42,119 nucleotides of DNA from Actinobacteria bacterium Ga0077560 (GCA_001464275.1 LNFL01000147.1:1-42119); one strand, 5' to 3'. Counted from the stretch's first letter, positions 7,761-17,162 are shown. Numbers and translations: made by a program. Notes: a model not told the origin generated them from the letters alone.

Positions 7761-9067
7761 GACTCATACTTTTGCCGCTCGTTGCGGGGTTCGCGCTCGT
7801 GGGATGCGCCCCCGCGGACGAGCGGGCGGCGCCGCCGGGCTGCCCGGTGCCGCCGTCGCCGGCTGAGGCCCTCAGCTCCGGCGACGGCCGGGCCCCGGTC
7901 GTCGCGGGGTCGCGGGGCGCCGACGTGGCGGTGGCGGCCTGGGAGTCGGCAACCGGTGGGCCGGTCCGTGGCGCCACGGCGACCGGTGGCCGCTGGACGC
8001 CCGCCGCCGACATCTCCGAGCCGGGTGCCAGGAGCCCCACCGCGGCGGCCGGCGGCCCCGGCGCCGCGGTGGCCTGGGACGGGGTCGCCGGCGATGCGCG
8101 GGTGGTGCGCGTCGCGCGCACCGCGGGCGGGACCTGGAGCGCGCCCGGCGCCGTCGGCGGCGCGGCCGGGACCCGGCCGCGCCGTCCCAGCCTCGCGGCC
8201 GCGCCGTCCGGCGCGCTGCTGCTCGCATGGCGGGGTGACCCCGCGGGCGCCGTCATGGCCGCCGTCGCACCACCCGGCGGGGCGTTCGGCCCGGCGGCAC
8301 CGGTCATCGCCGACGGGGACGTGGACGAGGTGGCGGCGGCCGTCACCGCGGGCGGGCGGCGCACCGTCGCCTGGATCGAGCGGGCGCCGGACGGCGCCGT
8401 CGTGCGGGCGTCCACCGACCGGGGCGGCGTCTGGTCGGCCCCGGTCACGCTGTCGGATCCGGCCACGACGCCCGCCGACCTGCGCGCCGGCACCGGATCG
8501 GGCGGGCACCTCGCGCTCGTCTGGCGGGCGGACCTCGGGGAGCGCACGGAGCGTGTGGACGTGGTGCTGCGCGGGCCGGACGGCACCTGGGGGGCGCGCC
8601 GCATCGTGGGCGCGTCCCACCGCCGGGCCCTCGGCCTCCCCCGTCCCCCGGGCCCGGCGGACATCGCGCCGGCGGTGGCGGTGGACGGCGCGGGACGGGT
8701 GGTGGTGGCCTGGCCGGAGCGGGCAGGCGGACGGGAGCGTGTGCTCCTGGCCGAGGTGGGCCCCTCCGGACCGGGGACTCCCGTCCGGCTCGGGGATTCC
8801 GAGGCCGCCGGCGCGCCGTCCCTGGCAATCGGCGATGACGGCACCGTCGCCGCGGTCTGGGAGGCCCTCGACGGCGCCCGCCTGTCGGCCCGGATCGCGT
8901 TCCGTCCCCCGGGGGCCATGAGCTGGAGCGGATGCCGCATGCTGAGCGCCCCCGGTCGGGAGGTCGCGTCCCCCGAGGTGGCGTGGCCCGCCGGCGGCGC
9001 GGCCGTGGCGCTGTGGGCGTCCACCAACGACGGCGCGGTCCTGGCCAGGCGGGTGGAGCGGCCGTGA
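7757..9067 (+). CDS. Secreted lipoprotein with repeated beta-sheet (sialidase/propeller-like) blades
   Basis: A 436-residue lipoprotein. The signal peptide is 'LLPLVAGFALVGC' with lipobox LVGC (Cys 17). The mature part has about seven spaced repeats of the form 'a-VVAW-e-------GG-W-a', for example 'VAVAAWESATGG', 'GAAVAWDGVAGD', 'LLLAWRGDPAG' and 'TVAAVWEALDGA', the pattern of exported beta-propeller proteins. The Asp-box (SxDxGxTW) is only approximate ('STDRGGVWS' once), so catalytic sialidase activity is not supported. It lies in a coupled operon: TTG start overlaps the upstream stop, and its stop overlaps the GTG of the next gene. The function is unknown. Confidence 0.75.
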   Translation: MRLILLPLVAGFALVGCAPADERAAPPGCPVPPSPAEALSSGDGRAPVVAGSRGADVAVAAWESATGGPVRGATATGGRWTPAADISEPGARSPTAAAGGPGAAVAWDGVAGDARVVRVARTAGGTWSAPGAVGGAAGTRPRRPSLAAAPSGALLLAWRGDPAGAVMAAVAPPGGAFGPAAPVIADGDVDEVAAAVTAGGRRTVAWIERAPDGAVVRASTDRGGVWSAPVTLSDPATTPADLRAGTGSGGHLALVWRADLGERTERVDVVLRGPDGTWGARRIVGASHRRALGLPRPPGPADIAPAVAVDGAGRVVVAWPERAGGRERVLLAEVGPSGPGTPVRLGDSEAAGAPSLAIGDDGTVAAVWEALDGARLSARIAFRPPGAMSWSGCRMLSAPGREVASPEVAWPAGGAAVALWASTNDGAVLARRVERP

Positions 9068-10299
9068 GGGCCCGGGCGTGGATCCCCGGCGTGGCGGTGT
9101 GCATGCTCACGATCGCCGCCGGTGTCGCACGATTCCACGAGGCCGACGGGGCGAGCCTCGGCGACATCCCGGTCTACCAGCACGCCGCCCGCCTCATGGC
9201 CCTCGGCGAGCTGCCGTACCGGGACTTCGCGGTGGAGTACCCGCCGGGCGCCGCCGGGCTGTTCTGGCTCGCCGAGCTCCTGCCGGGCCGGTACGAGCTG
9301 GCGTTCGCCGCCCTCATGATCGCCTGCGCCTGCGCCACCGTCGCCGGGATCATCGCCACCGCCGGGGCGCTGGGGCTGCCGGCCTGGCGCGGTGCCGCGG
9401 GTGCGGCTCTGGTGCCGGCCGCCGTCTGGGCGATGGGTGACCTCGCGATCACCCGGTACGACCTGGCGGTGACCGCCCTGCTGGCCTGGCTGGTGTGGGC
9501 GGCCGTCACCGGGCGCTGGAGCTGGGCCTGGACGATCATGGCGGCGGCGGTCCTCATGAAGCTCGTGCCCCTCGCGCTCGCCCCCGCGCTCCTGGTGGCC
9601 CACCTGCACGCCGCGCCGCCGCGGCGCGCCGCCCGCCAGCTCGCCCCCGGCGCCCTGCTCGGGGCGGCCGTGGTGCTGCCGTTCGCCCTCATCGCCCCGG
9701 ACGGCCTCTGGGCGTCGGTGGCCTACCACCTCGAGCGCCCGCTGCAGATCGAGTCCACCGGGGCCGCGGCCCTGCTGGTGGCCCACCATCTGGGCGGCCT
9801 CGGGCTGCGCGTGACGCGCAGCTATGGCAGCGACAACCTCACGGGCGCGTTGCCCGACGCGATCGCCACCGCCGGGTCGCTCATCGGCATCGCCCTCGTC
9901 GGTGTCCTCGCGTTCCTGCTGCACCGGCGGCTCCGCGCGCGCGGCGGGCACGACCCCGCGCTGCTGGCGGTCACGCTCACCGCGACGCTGATGGTCCTCA
10001 TCGCCACCGGCAAGGTCCTGTCGCCCCAGTACCTGCTGTGGCTCGCACCGCTGGTGGCGCTGCTGCCCGGGCGACGGGGCCTCGCCGCGATTCCCCTGCT
10101 CGTGGCCGCCCTGCTGCTGTCGCACCGCATCTTCCCGGGGGAGTACCGGGCGCTGGTGGAGGACCTCGACGGCCATGCGGTGATTCTGCTGTCGGCGAGG
10201 GACGTGCTATTGGTTCTGCTCGCCGTCGCGAGCTGGCCGCGCACGTCAACACCCCCTAAAGGAAATGCCCATGCGTCGCCTGGCGAACTCGTCCGATGA
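9064..10299 (+). CDS. GT87-like (DUF2029) polyprenyl-phosphate glycosyltransferase, integral membrane
   Basis: A 411-residue membrane protein with about ten hydrophobic segments. 'DIPVYQHAARLMALGELPYRDFAVEYPPGAA' near the N-terminus is the luminal loop of the GT-C mannosyltransferase class: an Asp-containing segment, then 'YPPG'. 'LSPQYLLWLAPLVALL' near the C-terminus is also typical. Such enzymes transfer a sugar from a polyprenyl-phosphate donor outside the membrane in glycan or lipoglycan synthesis. GTG 9064 overlaps the previous stop (GTGA) and gives the correct N-terminal helix; an upstream in-frame Met would lie in the lipoprotein's frame-shifted region. The class is likely; the acceptor is unknown. 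Confidence 0.8.
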   Translation: MRARAWIPGVAVCMLTIAAGVARFHEADGASLGDIPVYQHAARLMALGELPYRDFAVEYPPGAAGLFWLAELLPGRYELAFAALMIACACATVAGIIATAGALGLPAWRGAAGAALVPAAVWAMGDLAITRYDLAVTALLAWLVWAAVTGRWSWAWTIMAAAVLMKLVPLALAPALLVAHLHAAPPRRAARQLAPGALLGAAVVLPFALIAPDGLWASVAYHLERPLQIESTGAAALLVAHHLGGLGLRVTRSYGSDNLTGALPDAIATAGSLIGIALVGVLAFLLHRRLRARGGHDPALLAVTLTATLMVLIATGKVLSPQYLLWLAPLVALLPGRRGLAAIPLLVAALLLSHRIFPGEYRALVEDLDGHAVILLSARDVLLVLLAVASWPRTSTPPKGNAHASPGELVR

Positions 10300-10339
10300 A
10301 CTCCTCGCAGGACAGTGCCCAACGAAGATGGGGAGGCTC

Positions 10340-10558
10340 ATGAGCTCACCGACAACCGTGCCCGCAGGACCCGCTCGCAGGATGCGCCGCAGGCTCGCGC
10401 TCTCGTGCGTGATCGCCGCGCTCGCCGTCGCCCTCGGCGCGGGTGTGGCCGGTGCCACCACCAGCCCGGTGGACGTCGACGGTACGACGGAGTCCACCGC
10501 GACCGTCGCGAAGGCCGTCTTCGGCGGCGGCTACTCGGTCCTCAAGCGATCCTGGTGA
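10340..10558 (+). CDS. Small exported peptide precursor, unknown function
   Basis: A 72-residue protein with a clear Sec signal: a basic stretch 'RRMRRR' (about 14-19), a hydrophobic core 'LALSCVIAALAVALGAGVAG' and an Ala-rich cut site 'AGA-TT'. The mature part is only about 33 residues, begins 'TTSPVDVDGTT' and ends 'GGGYSVLKRSW'. ATG 10340 has GGGAGG at 10331-10336. There is no Cys, so no disulfide or lipid anchor. It stands between the GT87-like gene and a membrane diguanylate cyclase; a surface or signalling peptide is possible, but I do not recognise it. Confidence 0.6.
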   Translation: MSSPTTVPAGPARRMRRRLALSCVIAALAVALGAGVAGATTSPVDVDGTTESTATVAKAVFGGGYSVLKRSW

Positions 10559-10642
10559 TCTGAGCGTCTCCGGGCCGCGGCAGCGCCCGGCCCGGAGATC
10601 CTCACCCGCAGGTCCCCGGGCCGGCAGCCCGCCCCCGCCGAC

Positions 10643-12346
10643 ATGACCCACTCCGCCTCCCAGCAATCGATCTCCCGACGCGCCGTTCCGGGGCCGGTCC
10701 GCGTCGCCGTGCTCACCGCGCTCTGCGCGGCGGGGGCGATCGCGCTGGTGGCGACCGTGCTCAACGAGCGCCGCCCGCCCATGGACGGCGTGACCGTGAC
10801 CTGGTGGATGCTCGCGCTGGGGTTCCTGGTGGCCGAGGTCGCGGTGGTGCGCATCGAGGTGCGCCGCCAGACGCACACGTTCTCGTTCACCGAGATCCCG
10901 CTCGTGCTGGGGCTCCTGTTCGCGCAGCCGACCGACCTGGTCATCGGCGAACTGGTCGGGGCCACCATCGCACTGCTGGTGGCGCGCCGCCAGCGCGGCC
11001 TGCGGCTGAGCTTCAACACGGCGCAGTTCGTCCTCACCACCTGCGTGGTCGTCACCCTCTTCCAGCTCGGCATCGACGCGATGGGCCCCAACCCCGCCGA
11101 CTGGTCGTTGTGGGTGCTCGCGACCGCCGCGGTGCTGGCCGGCGACCTGCTCGCCGGAACGCTCGTGGCAACGGCCATCGCCGCATCCGACGCCGCCTGG
11201 CCCACGCTCACCGAGCTGCGCGGCGTCGTGGGGCTCGGATCGGTGGGCGTGCTCAGCACCACGTCCTTCGCCCTCGCCTGCGCGGAGCTGGCGCGGCACA
11301 CGCCCCTGGCGCTCGCCCTGCTGCTGCTGCCCTGCGGCGTGCTCATCGCCGCGCACCGCGCCTACGTGCGCGACATCCGCCGCAGGGAGCAGACCGAGCT
11401 GCTGTACCGCTCGATGCGGCGCGTGCAGGCCGCGGCCGACATCCGCGCCGCGGTGGTCGAGCTCCTCGATGAGGCGCGCTGGCTGTTCCGCGCCGATGTC
11501 GCGCGCATCCTGCTCATGCCCGCCGGCGAGGGCGAGGCCGCGCTGCACTCCTCCCGGGGACCGGGTGAGGCGATGGAGCTGATGATCCCCATCGATCCCG
11601 ACAGCGCCGAACGAGAGCTGGCGGCCGAGGGCGGTGAGCGGCGGCGCCTGCTGCGCGCCCGACTGGAGATCGAGGACCGCACCGTGGGCGTCGTCACCGT
11701 CGCGCGCTCCACCCCCGACGCCGAGGCATTCGACCAGGGCGACCGCTCCCTGCTGGACACCTACGCCAGCCACGTCGTGCTGGCGCTCGAGAACGGCCGC
11801 CTGCAGCGGTCGCTGGCCGACCTGGCCACCACGAGCGAGCGTCTGGCCCAGGCCGCGTTCACCGACGCCCTCACCGGCCTCGCCAACCGCGCGCTGCTGG
11901 AGGAGCGCCTGGAGCACGCGCTCACCAAGCGGACCCGGCGCCTGGTGGGGGTGATCATGCTCGACCTCGACCACTTCAAGTCGGTCAACGACAACTTCGG
12001 GCACGACTCGGGCGACCGGGTCCTGGTCGCGGTGGCCGGGCGCCTGCGCGCCTCGCTGCGCGCGGACGACACCGCCGCGCGCCTCGGAGGCGACGAGTTC
12101 GTGGTGATCCTCGACGGCCTGTCCGACCACGGCGAGGCCGTCGCGATCTCGGAGCGCATCGCCGCCTCGCTGCGCGAGCCGGTGGACGTGGGGTCACGGC
12201 GGCTGCAGATCTCGGCGAGCGTCGGGCTCGCCGTGGGCAACGCCGGCCAGGCCAACCCCAACATGCTGCTCGCCGACGCCGATGCCGACATGTACCGGCG
12301 CCGGCACCTCAGCCGATCCGGCGGCCGCATGCACCGGCGCGGCTAG
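10643..12346 (+). CDS. Membrane-GAF-GGDEF diguanylate cyclase
   Basis: A 567-residue inner-membrane protein that would make cyclic di-GMP from two GTP. Residues about 20-240 hold seven or eight hydrophobic helices (a MASE-type sensor region). A GAF-like domain occupies about 255-395 ('RAAVVELLDEARWLFRADVARILLM' to 'HVVLALENGRL'), and the GGDEF domain about 405-560. The active site is an exact GGDEF at 482-486, preceded by the inhibitory-site RxxD (RADD, 473-476) with the normal five-residue spacing, so product inhibition is expected. 'DALTGLANR' and 'LDLDHFKSVNDNFGHDSGD' confirm the fold. The ligand of the membrane sensor is unknown. Confidence 0.9.
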   Translation: MTHSASQQSISRRAVPGPVRVAVLTALCAAGAIALVATVLNERRPPMDGVTVTWWMLALGFLVAEVAVVRIEVRRQTHTFSFTEIPLVLGLLFAQPTDLVIGELVGATIALLVARRQRGLRLSFNTAQFVLTTCVVVTLFQLGIDAMGPNPADWSLWVLATAAVLAGDLLAGTLVATAIAASDAAWPTLTELRGVVGLGSVGVLSTTSFALACAELARHTPLALALLLLPCGVLIAAHRAYVRDIRRREQTELLYRSMRRVQAAADIRAAVVELLDEARWLFRADVARILLMPAGEGEAALHSSRGPGEAMELMIPIDPDSAERELAAEGGERRRLLRARLEIEDRTVGVVTVARSTPDAEAFDQGDRSLLDTYASHVVLALENGRLQRSLADLATTSERLAQAAFTDALTGLANRALLEERLEHALTKRTRRLVGVIMLDLDHFKSVNDNFGHDSGDRVLVAVAGRLRASLRADDTAARLGGDEFVVILDGLSDHGEAVAISERIAASLREPVDVGSRRLQISASVGLAVGNAGQANPNMLLADADADMYRRRHLSRSGGRMHRRG

Positions 12347-12357
12347 CGACCGGCGGC

Positions 12358-13119
12358 CTAGACCTCCGCCTCGGGCTCCAGCACCCGGGCCAGGAACCGC
12401 CGCGTCCGCTCGTGCACCGGGTTCGAGAGCACCGTCGCGGGATCGCCGCTCTCGACGATCACCCCGCCGTCCATGAACACCAGCCGGTCGCACACCTCGC
12501 GGGCGAAGCCCATCTCGTGGGTCACCACCACCATGGTCATCCCGCCCTCGGCCAGCTCCCGCATCACCGCCAGGACCTCGCCCACCAGCTCGGGGTCGAG
12601 GGCGCTGGTGGCCTCGTCGAACAGCATCACCTCGGGCTCCATGGCCAGCGCGCGGGCGATGGCCACCCGCTGCTGCTGCCCACCCGAGAGCGACCGGGGG
12701 CTCGCGCCCGCCTTCTCCTCGAGCCCCACGCGGCGCAGCAGCTCCATGCCGCGGGCCTGCGCGTCGGCCTTCGACAGGCCCTTCACCACCATCGGCGCCA
12801 TCGCGATGTTCTCGATCACGGTGCGGTGCGGGAACAGGTTGAACGACTGGAACACCATGCCCATGCGGCTGCGCAGCGAGTTGGTGTCGGCCTTGTGATG
12901 CGTGATCTCGTCATCGCCCACGAAGACCCGGCCCGCGGTGGGTGTCTCGATGAGGTTCATGCACCGCAGCAGCGTGGACTTGCCGGAGCCCGACGGCCCG
13001 ATGACGCAGACCACGTCGCCGCGCGCCACCTCCAGGTCGATGCCGCGCAGGACCTCGTTCGCACCGAAGTGCTTGACCAGCCGCTCCACGCGGACGGCGG
13101 CGCCGGTGGGGTTGCTCAC
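12358..13119 (-). CDS. Polar amino acid ABC transporter ATP-binding protein (GlnQ family)
   Basis: A 253-residue ATPase: Walker [11 protein letters not shown]-loop in '[14 protein letters not shown]', signature [15 protein letters not shown], Walker [15 protein letters not shown] and switch His in '[12 protein letters not shown]'. 'FNLFPH.TV..N' and 'EMGFAR' are specific to polar amino acid importers. GTG 13119 overlaps the permease stop (GTGA). It is the last gene of a three-gene operon with the permease and binding protein, energising uptake of an amino acid, probably polar; the exact substrate is not readable. Confidence 0.92.
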   Translation of the reverse strand: MSNPTGAAVRVERLVKHFGANEVLRGIDLEVARGDVVCVIGPSGSGKSTLLRCMNLIETPTAGRVFVGDDEITHHKADTNSLRSRMGMVFQSFNLFPHRTVIENIAMAPMVVKGLSKADAQARGMELLRRVGLEEKAGASPRSLSGGQQQRVAIARALAMEPEVMLFDEATSALDPELVGEVLAVMRELAEGGMTMVVVTHEMGFAREVCDRLVFMDGGVIVESGDPATVLSNPVHERTRRFLARVLEPEAEV

Positions 13120-13856
13120 CTGATCACCACGGTCCCGCCGCCCGAGCGGCGCCGGTCACGCTCGATGTAGCGGTCGACGATGCGGATGAGCGGGAGCGTG
13201 AACACCAGGAACATCACCGCCGCGGCGGTGAGCGGGCTGGAGTTGAGGTCCACCGACTGCGCCCCGCGCGCCACGTAGACCACCTCGGAGACGGCGATGA
13301 CGCCCACCAGCGAGGTGTCCTTGCTCAGGATGATGAACTCGTTCAGCAGCGGCGGCATCACACGCCGCACCGCCTGTGGCAACACGATCTTGCGCAGGCA
13401 CTGGCGGTTGGACATGCCCAGACTGCGGGCGGCCTCCACCTGGCCCCGCTCCACCGACTCGATGCCGGCCCGGAAGATCTCGGCCAGATACGCCGCGTAC
13501 ACCAGGCTCAGCGCGAGGATGCCCACCTGGAAGCCGGTGAACGTGTCGAGCACCGGGATGTTCGTGAACGGCAGGCTCACGTACAGGATGATGATCACCA
13601 GCAGCGCCGGCAGGCCGCGGAAGACGTCGATGTAGACGATCGCCAGCAGCCGCACGAGGCCCGCGCCGATGCGCCGGGGGATCCCGCCCCTCGCGCTGCG
13701 TGTCTGGCGCATGACCGCCAGGATCATCCCGCCGGTGAGCGCGAACACCAGCGAGATGAAGGTGAGCTGGATCGTCACCCAGAACCCGCGGAACAGCGTC
13801 TCCAGCCACGGGCGCACCGCGTCCCACGAGAAGAACAGCTCCCCGATGGTGCCCAC
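13116..13856 (-). CDS. Polar amino acid ABC transporter permease
   Basis: A 246-residue permease of the His/Glu/Gln/Arg/opine 3-TM family. '[25 protein letters not shown]' is the first long helix, '[17 protein letters not shown]' the second block, and '[53 protein letters not shown]' in outline is the highly conserved EAA loop. A single permease gene implies a homodimeric channel. The start is GTG. It lies 32 nt downstream of the binding-protein gene and is coupled to the ATPase gene. Confidence 0.92.
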   Translation of the reverse strand: MGTIGELFFSWDAVRPWLETLFRGFWVTIQLTFISLVFALTGGMILAVMRQTRSARGGIPRRIGAGLVRLLAIVYIDVFRGLPALLVIIILYVSLPFTNIPVLDTFTGFQVGILALSLVYAAYLAEIFRAGIESVERGQVEAARSLGMSNRQCLRKIVLPQAVRRVMPPLLNEFIILSKDTSLVGVIAVSEVVYVARGAQSVDLNSSPLTAAAVMFLVFTLPLIRIVDRYIERDRRRSGGGTVVIR

Positions 13857-13888
13857 GGTGCGCCCGGTCTCTCAGCGGTCTCCGGCGA

Positions 13889-14752
13889 TCAGCTGGCCGG
13901 GGGCTCCTCGTTGAACCACTTCTTGTAGATCTCCGCGTAGGTCCCGTCGGCCTTCACGGTGGCGAGGCCGGCGTTGAAGGCCTCCACCAGCGCCGTGTTG
14001 TCGGGCGGGAACGCGAAGCCGTAGCTCTCGGACGGGCTCACCTTGGCGACCACCTTCAGGTCCGGCTTGGCCACCGTCGCGTAGGCGGAGATGGCGTAGT
14101 CGTTCAACACCACGTCCACGCGCCCGGCGATGAGCGCGTTGAAGGCGTCGTCCACGATCTGGAACTGGCTCAGCTTCGCGCCAGGGACCTTGGCAGCCAG
14201 CTCGGCGCCGGTGGTGCCGCGCTGCACGCCGATGGTGAGGTCCTTCAGCGCCGTCTGCGCCTCCTCGGGGGTGATGGTCTTCCCGGCGAGGGCGTCCAGG
14301 CCCTTCGCGTCCGCGCCGCGCACCATGACCGACTGGTTGGCCTCGAAGTACGGGTCGCTGAAGGCGACGGTCTTCTTGCGCTCGTCGGTGATGGTGATCG
14401 ATGACGCCGCGACGTCGAACCGGCCCTGCGCGGTGGAGCTGAAGATGGTGTCGAAGCTCTCGCGCTGGAACGTCACGTCGGTCACGCCGAACGTGGCGGC
14501 GATGGCCTTCACCAGGTCCACGTCGAAGCCCTTGACCTCGTCGGAGCCCGGCTCGGTGAACTCGAACGGGGCGTACGGGATGTCGCTGCCCACCAGCAGC
14601 TTGCCGGGGGTCTTGAGCCCCAGGTCGGCGGACGCCGACGTCTCGGCGCCCGTGCCCGCGGGAGCATCCGCGTCATCGTCGCCGCCGCATCCGGCCAGCA
14701 CCATCGTCGCGGCGATCGCGATCGCCGCGAGCGCCCTCGTCCATTTCCTCAT
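13889..14752 (-). CDS. Amino acid ABC transporter substrate-binding lipoprotein
   Basis: A 287-residue binding protein anchored by a lipobox ('ATMVLAGC', then GGDDDADA). The mature part is a family 3 solute-binding protein: 'LLVGSDIPYAPFEF' , 'GFDVDLVKAIAATFGV', 'GRFDVAASSITITDERKKTVAFSDPYF' and 'IYKKWF' at the end are standard blocks. ATG 14752 is preferred to the GTG-like start further up because it directly precedes the basic n-region MRKWTR. It is the first gene of the transporter operon. An intergenic gap of 124 bp upstream should hold the promoter; I see a 14-bp palindrome (14818-14831) there but no clear -35. Confidence 0.92.
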   Translation of the reverse strand: MRKWTRALAAIAIAATMVLAGCGGDDDADAPAGTGAETSASADLGLKTPGKLLVGSDIPYAPFEFTEPGSDEVKGFDVDLVKAIAATFGVTDVTFQRESFDTIFSSTAQGRFDVAASSITITDERKKTVAFSDPYFEANQSVMVRGADAKGLDALAGKTITPEEAQTALKDLTIGVQRGTTGAELAAKVPGAKLSQFQIVDDAFNALIAGRVDVVLNDYAISAYATVAKPDLKVVAKVSPSESYGFAFPPDNTALVEAFNAGLATVKADGTYAEIYKKWFNEEPPAS

Positions 14753-14876
14753 GCCATGCGCTCCACGATGTCGGGGGGTCACCTCGTCCTGGGCACCCTA
14801 CCCCCGACGGACGCGAGCGGTCCATGGACCGGCGGCCACCTGCCGACGGACCCGCCTGTCCCGCGGGCCGGACGTC

Positions 14877-15341
14877 TCAGCGCACGAAGGGCACCAGCCG
14901 GTATCGCACGCGGTCCCGGTAGGCCGCATAGCCGGGGCCGGCGGCGTCCAGCAGGCGCTCCTCCAGGAGCGACTTCACGTGGAACAGCGCGGCGAGGCCC
15001 GCCACCGGGACGAGGACCGCGGGGCGGCGCAGGAGCGCCCATCCGGTCGCGCCCGCCAGGATCCCGGCGTACACCGGATGCCGCACCAGCCGGTACGGCC
15101 CGCGTTCGCTCACCGCCGCACCCGCGCGCGGCGTGGGCATCGGCGTCAGGGCCGGGCCCAGCGCACGCGCGCCGGCCCCCGCGAACGCCGCACCGCCCAC
15201 CAGCAGGGCCGCGCCGGCCCAGCGCCGCCTCCCCGACCCCACGCGCGGCCATCGCGGACCCCGGAATCCGGCCGCGGCGGCCGCGGCCAGCAGGACGGCC
15301 TGGGCCGCCACCAGCCCGCCGTCGCGCGCCCGGGCGCTCAC
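14877..15341 (-). CDS. Isoprenylcysteine carboxyl methyltransferase-like (ICMT/PEMT family) membrane protein
   Basis: A 154-residue membrane protein. 'SERGPYRLVRHPVYAGIL' is the family's conserved SAM-binding segment and 'EERLLDAAGPGYAAYRDRVRYRLVPF' the conserved C-terminal block with the Glu-Glu pair. Bacterial members are small membrane methyltransferases whose substrates are mostly unknown (lipids or thiols in some cases). GTG 15341 overlaps the MscS stop (GTGA), so it is coupled to that gene. It is the last member of a minus-strand cluster starting near 17991. Confidence 0.85.
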   Translation of the reverse strand: MSARARDGGLVAAQAVLLAAAAAAGFRGPRWPRVGSGRRRWAGAALLVGGAAFAGAGARALGPALTPMPTPRAGAAVSERGPYRLVRHPVYAGILAGATGWALLRRPAVLVPVAGLAALFHVKSLLEERLLDAAGPGYAAYRDRVRYRLVPFVR

Positions 15342-16156
15342 CGCGTCCCCGGTGGGCGGAACGGGAACGGGATCCCCTCACGGACGAGCGCCTGCATGAT
15401 GCGCCGCCGAAGCTCCCGGCCCACGGCGTCCTGACGGCCGGGCCGCGTCTCCACATAGAGCTTCACGTCCACGCTCAGCTCACTGAACGCGTCGACGCCC
15501 AGCACCTGGAGGGGACCAAGCATGTCGGTCGCCCACTGGGTCTCGGTCCGCATGAGGTCGGCGGCACCGCGCGCCACCTCGATCGCCCTGTCGACGTCCA
15601 CGTCGTAGGGCAGGGGCAGCACGAACACGTAGCGGGAGTACAGCTTGGTGCGGTTGTTGGACACGCGCACCTCCCCGTTGGAGACCACGTGCCGGCCACC
15701 GTCCAGGCTCCGCAGCACGGTGGTGCGCAGCGTGATGGCCTCCACCGTGCCCTCCACCCCGGCCACGACGATCTCGTCGCCGACGTCGTACTGGTTCTCC
15801 AGCAGGATGCAGAAGCCGGCGACCAGGTCGCGCACCAGCGTCTGCGCCCCGAAGCCCAGCGCGATCCCGCCGATGCCCGCGGCCGCCAGCAGCGGCCCCA
15901 CGGGCACCCCCGTCTGCTCGAGCACGGTGATGAGCACCACGACCCAGATCACCACCGTGGCGCTGGCGCTCAGGAGCGCCGCCAGGGTGTGGGCGCGCTT
16001 GAGCCCGCGGCTCCCGGGGGGCAGCGTCCCGCCCACGCGGCGCTCGAACCGGGCCACCAGCCGGCGGGCGATCCAGGTGAGCAGCACGCCCGCCAGGACG
16101 ACCAACCCGATGACGATCAGCCGCTGGGCCCACTCGTTGTCGCGGATCCAGTCCAC
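15338..16156 (-). CDS. MscS-family mechanosensitive ion channel
   Basis: A 272-residue small-conductance channel. Helices at about 12-33, 53-80 and 84-112; the third is the pore helix 'AAAGIGGIALGFGAQTLVRDLVAGF', whose regular Gly/Ala spacing packs the pore. The beta domain follows ('YDVGDEIVVAGVEGTVEAITLRTTVLR', 'NGEV..SNN') and the alpha/beta cytoplasmic domain ends the chain. It releases solutes during osmotic downshock. The start is GTG, 11 nt from the end of the YqhQ-like gene upstream. Confidence 0.9.
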   Translation of the reverse strand: MDWIRDNEWAQRLIVIGLVVLAGVLLTWIARRLVARFERRVGGTLPPGSRGLKRAHTLAALLSASATVVIWVVVLITVLEQTGVPVGPLLAAAGIGGIALGFGAQTLVRDLVAGFCILLENQYDVGDEIVVAGVEGTVEAITLRTTVLRSLDGGRHVVSNGEVRVSNNRTKLYSRYVFVLPLPYDVDVDRAIEVARGAADLMRTETQWATDMLGPLQVLGVDAFSELSVDVKLYVETRPGRQDAVGRELRRRIMQALVREGIPFPFRPPGTR

Positions 16157-16166
16157 GCGCCGGGTC

Positions 16167-17162
16167 CTACGGGATGTCGGGGGTGATGTCCACCACCGGC
16201 GACATCGTCACGTTCCCCGGAGACGGCGCCGGGTGCGGATGATGCGGGTCGGGCGGGCGCAGGGCCTCCTGGAGGGCGGCCACCGCCACCTCCAGTTCCT
16301 CGTCGCCGGGTTTACGGGTGGTGAGGTACTGCGCGGCCATGCCCGGCCACGACAGGAACCGGAACCGGCCGTCGGCCAGCTTGGCGGCCTGCCGCTGCAG
16401 CTCGAAGGCCACCGCGGTCACGATGGGGGCGCCCAGCAGGCGCGTGGCGATGAGCGCCGGGTAGGTGAACACCCCCGTGATCGCCAGCACGGCGCCGTAG
16501 ATGGCGATGGAGACGACCGCCGAGACCACCAGGAACGAGGTCCCGCACCGCGGGTGGAATCGTGTGAACCCGGCGGCCGCCGCGGCGGTCAGCGGGGCTC
16601 CGCGCTCGTGCGCGGCGATCGCCTGATGCTCGGCCCCGTGGTAGGCCAGGATGCGCCGGAACGGCCGGAACAGGCTCACCACCAGCAGGGTGGTCAGCAG
16701 CAGCAGCAGACGGATGGCGGCGTCCGCGACCACGAAGGCGGCGCCCTCCAGGCCCGCCTCCTTTGCGATCACGATGGGGCCCACGCGGAAGGCGAGGATC
16801 TGCAGGCCGGCGCCGATGAGCGCGCCCGCGCCGATCAGGGCCTTCGCGCCCCAGCCGAGGGGCTCCTCCGGCTCCTCGTCGTCCCTCACGCCCCACCGCA
16901 GCCGCTCGCTCAGGCCCATGGCCTGGCTGCCGGTCTTGATGGCGGTGCGCATGGCCACGACGCCGCGCATGAGGGGCCACCGGGCCCAGCGGGCGGTGAG
17001 GGGCTCCAGGTCGAAGCCCTCGGTCACGATCCGGCCGGTCTCCTCCTCGCGCACGGCCACGCCGACGCGGGTGCGGGTGCGCATCATCACGCCCCCGGGC
17101 AGGGCGCTGCCGCCCACCATCTCGGGCGGGGCCGTGCCGGTCGCCGCGGCGTCCTCGCTCAC
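16167..17162 (-). CDS. yqhQ: DUF1385 (YqhQ) family membrane protein
   Basis: A 331-residue membrane protein. 'VGGSALPGGVMMRTRTRVGVAVR' near the N-terminus, 'PLMRGVVA', 'AYHGAEHQAIAAHE' and 'RFHPRCGTSFL' are the DUF1385 hallmark blocks; the His/Glu/Cys cluster resembles a metal site but the function is unknown. There are four to five hydrophobic helices between about 105 and 260. The tail is Pro/His-rich ('PPDPHHPHPAP'). GTG 17162 overlaps the stop of the 103-aa gene upstream (GTGA), so the two are coupled. Confidence 0.88.
   Translation of the reverse strand: MSEDAAATGTAPPEMVGGSALPGGVMMRTRTRVGVAVREEETGRIVTEGFDLEPLTARWARWPLMRGVVAMRTAIKTGSQAMGLSERLRWGVRDDEEPEEPLGWGAKALIGAGALIGAGLQILAFRVGPIVIAKEAGLEGAAFVVADAAIRLLLLLTTLLVVSLFRPFRRILAYHGAEHQAIAAHERGAPLTAAAAAGFTRFHPRCGTSFLVVSAVVSIAIYGAVLAITGVFTYPALIATRLLGAPIVTAVAFELQRQAAKLADGRFRFLSWPGMAAQYLTTRKPGDEELEVAVAALQEALRPPDPHHPHPAPSPGNVTMSPVVDITPDIP

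Noticed and set aside
7681..10176. 831-codon minus-strand open frame
   Set aside because: It lies opposite three well-supported genes (lipoprotein, GT87-like and the F420-like end) and encodes a low-complexity product; a shadow of GC-rich third positions.
10346..12130. 594-codon minus-strand open frame opposite the diguanylate cyclase
   Set aside because: The plus strand encodes an intact GAF-GGDEF protein, so the complementary frame is an artefact.
14818..14831. 14-bp palindrome CGGTCCATGGACCG as an operator
   Set aside because: Chance palindromes of this size are common in such GC-rich intergenic DNA, and the site is not placed relative to a clear promoter.
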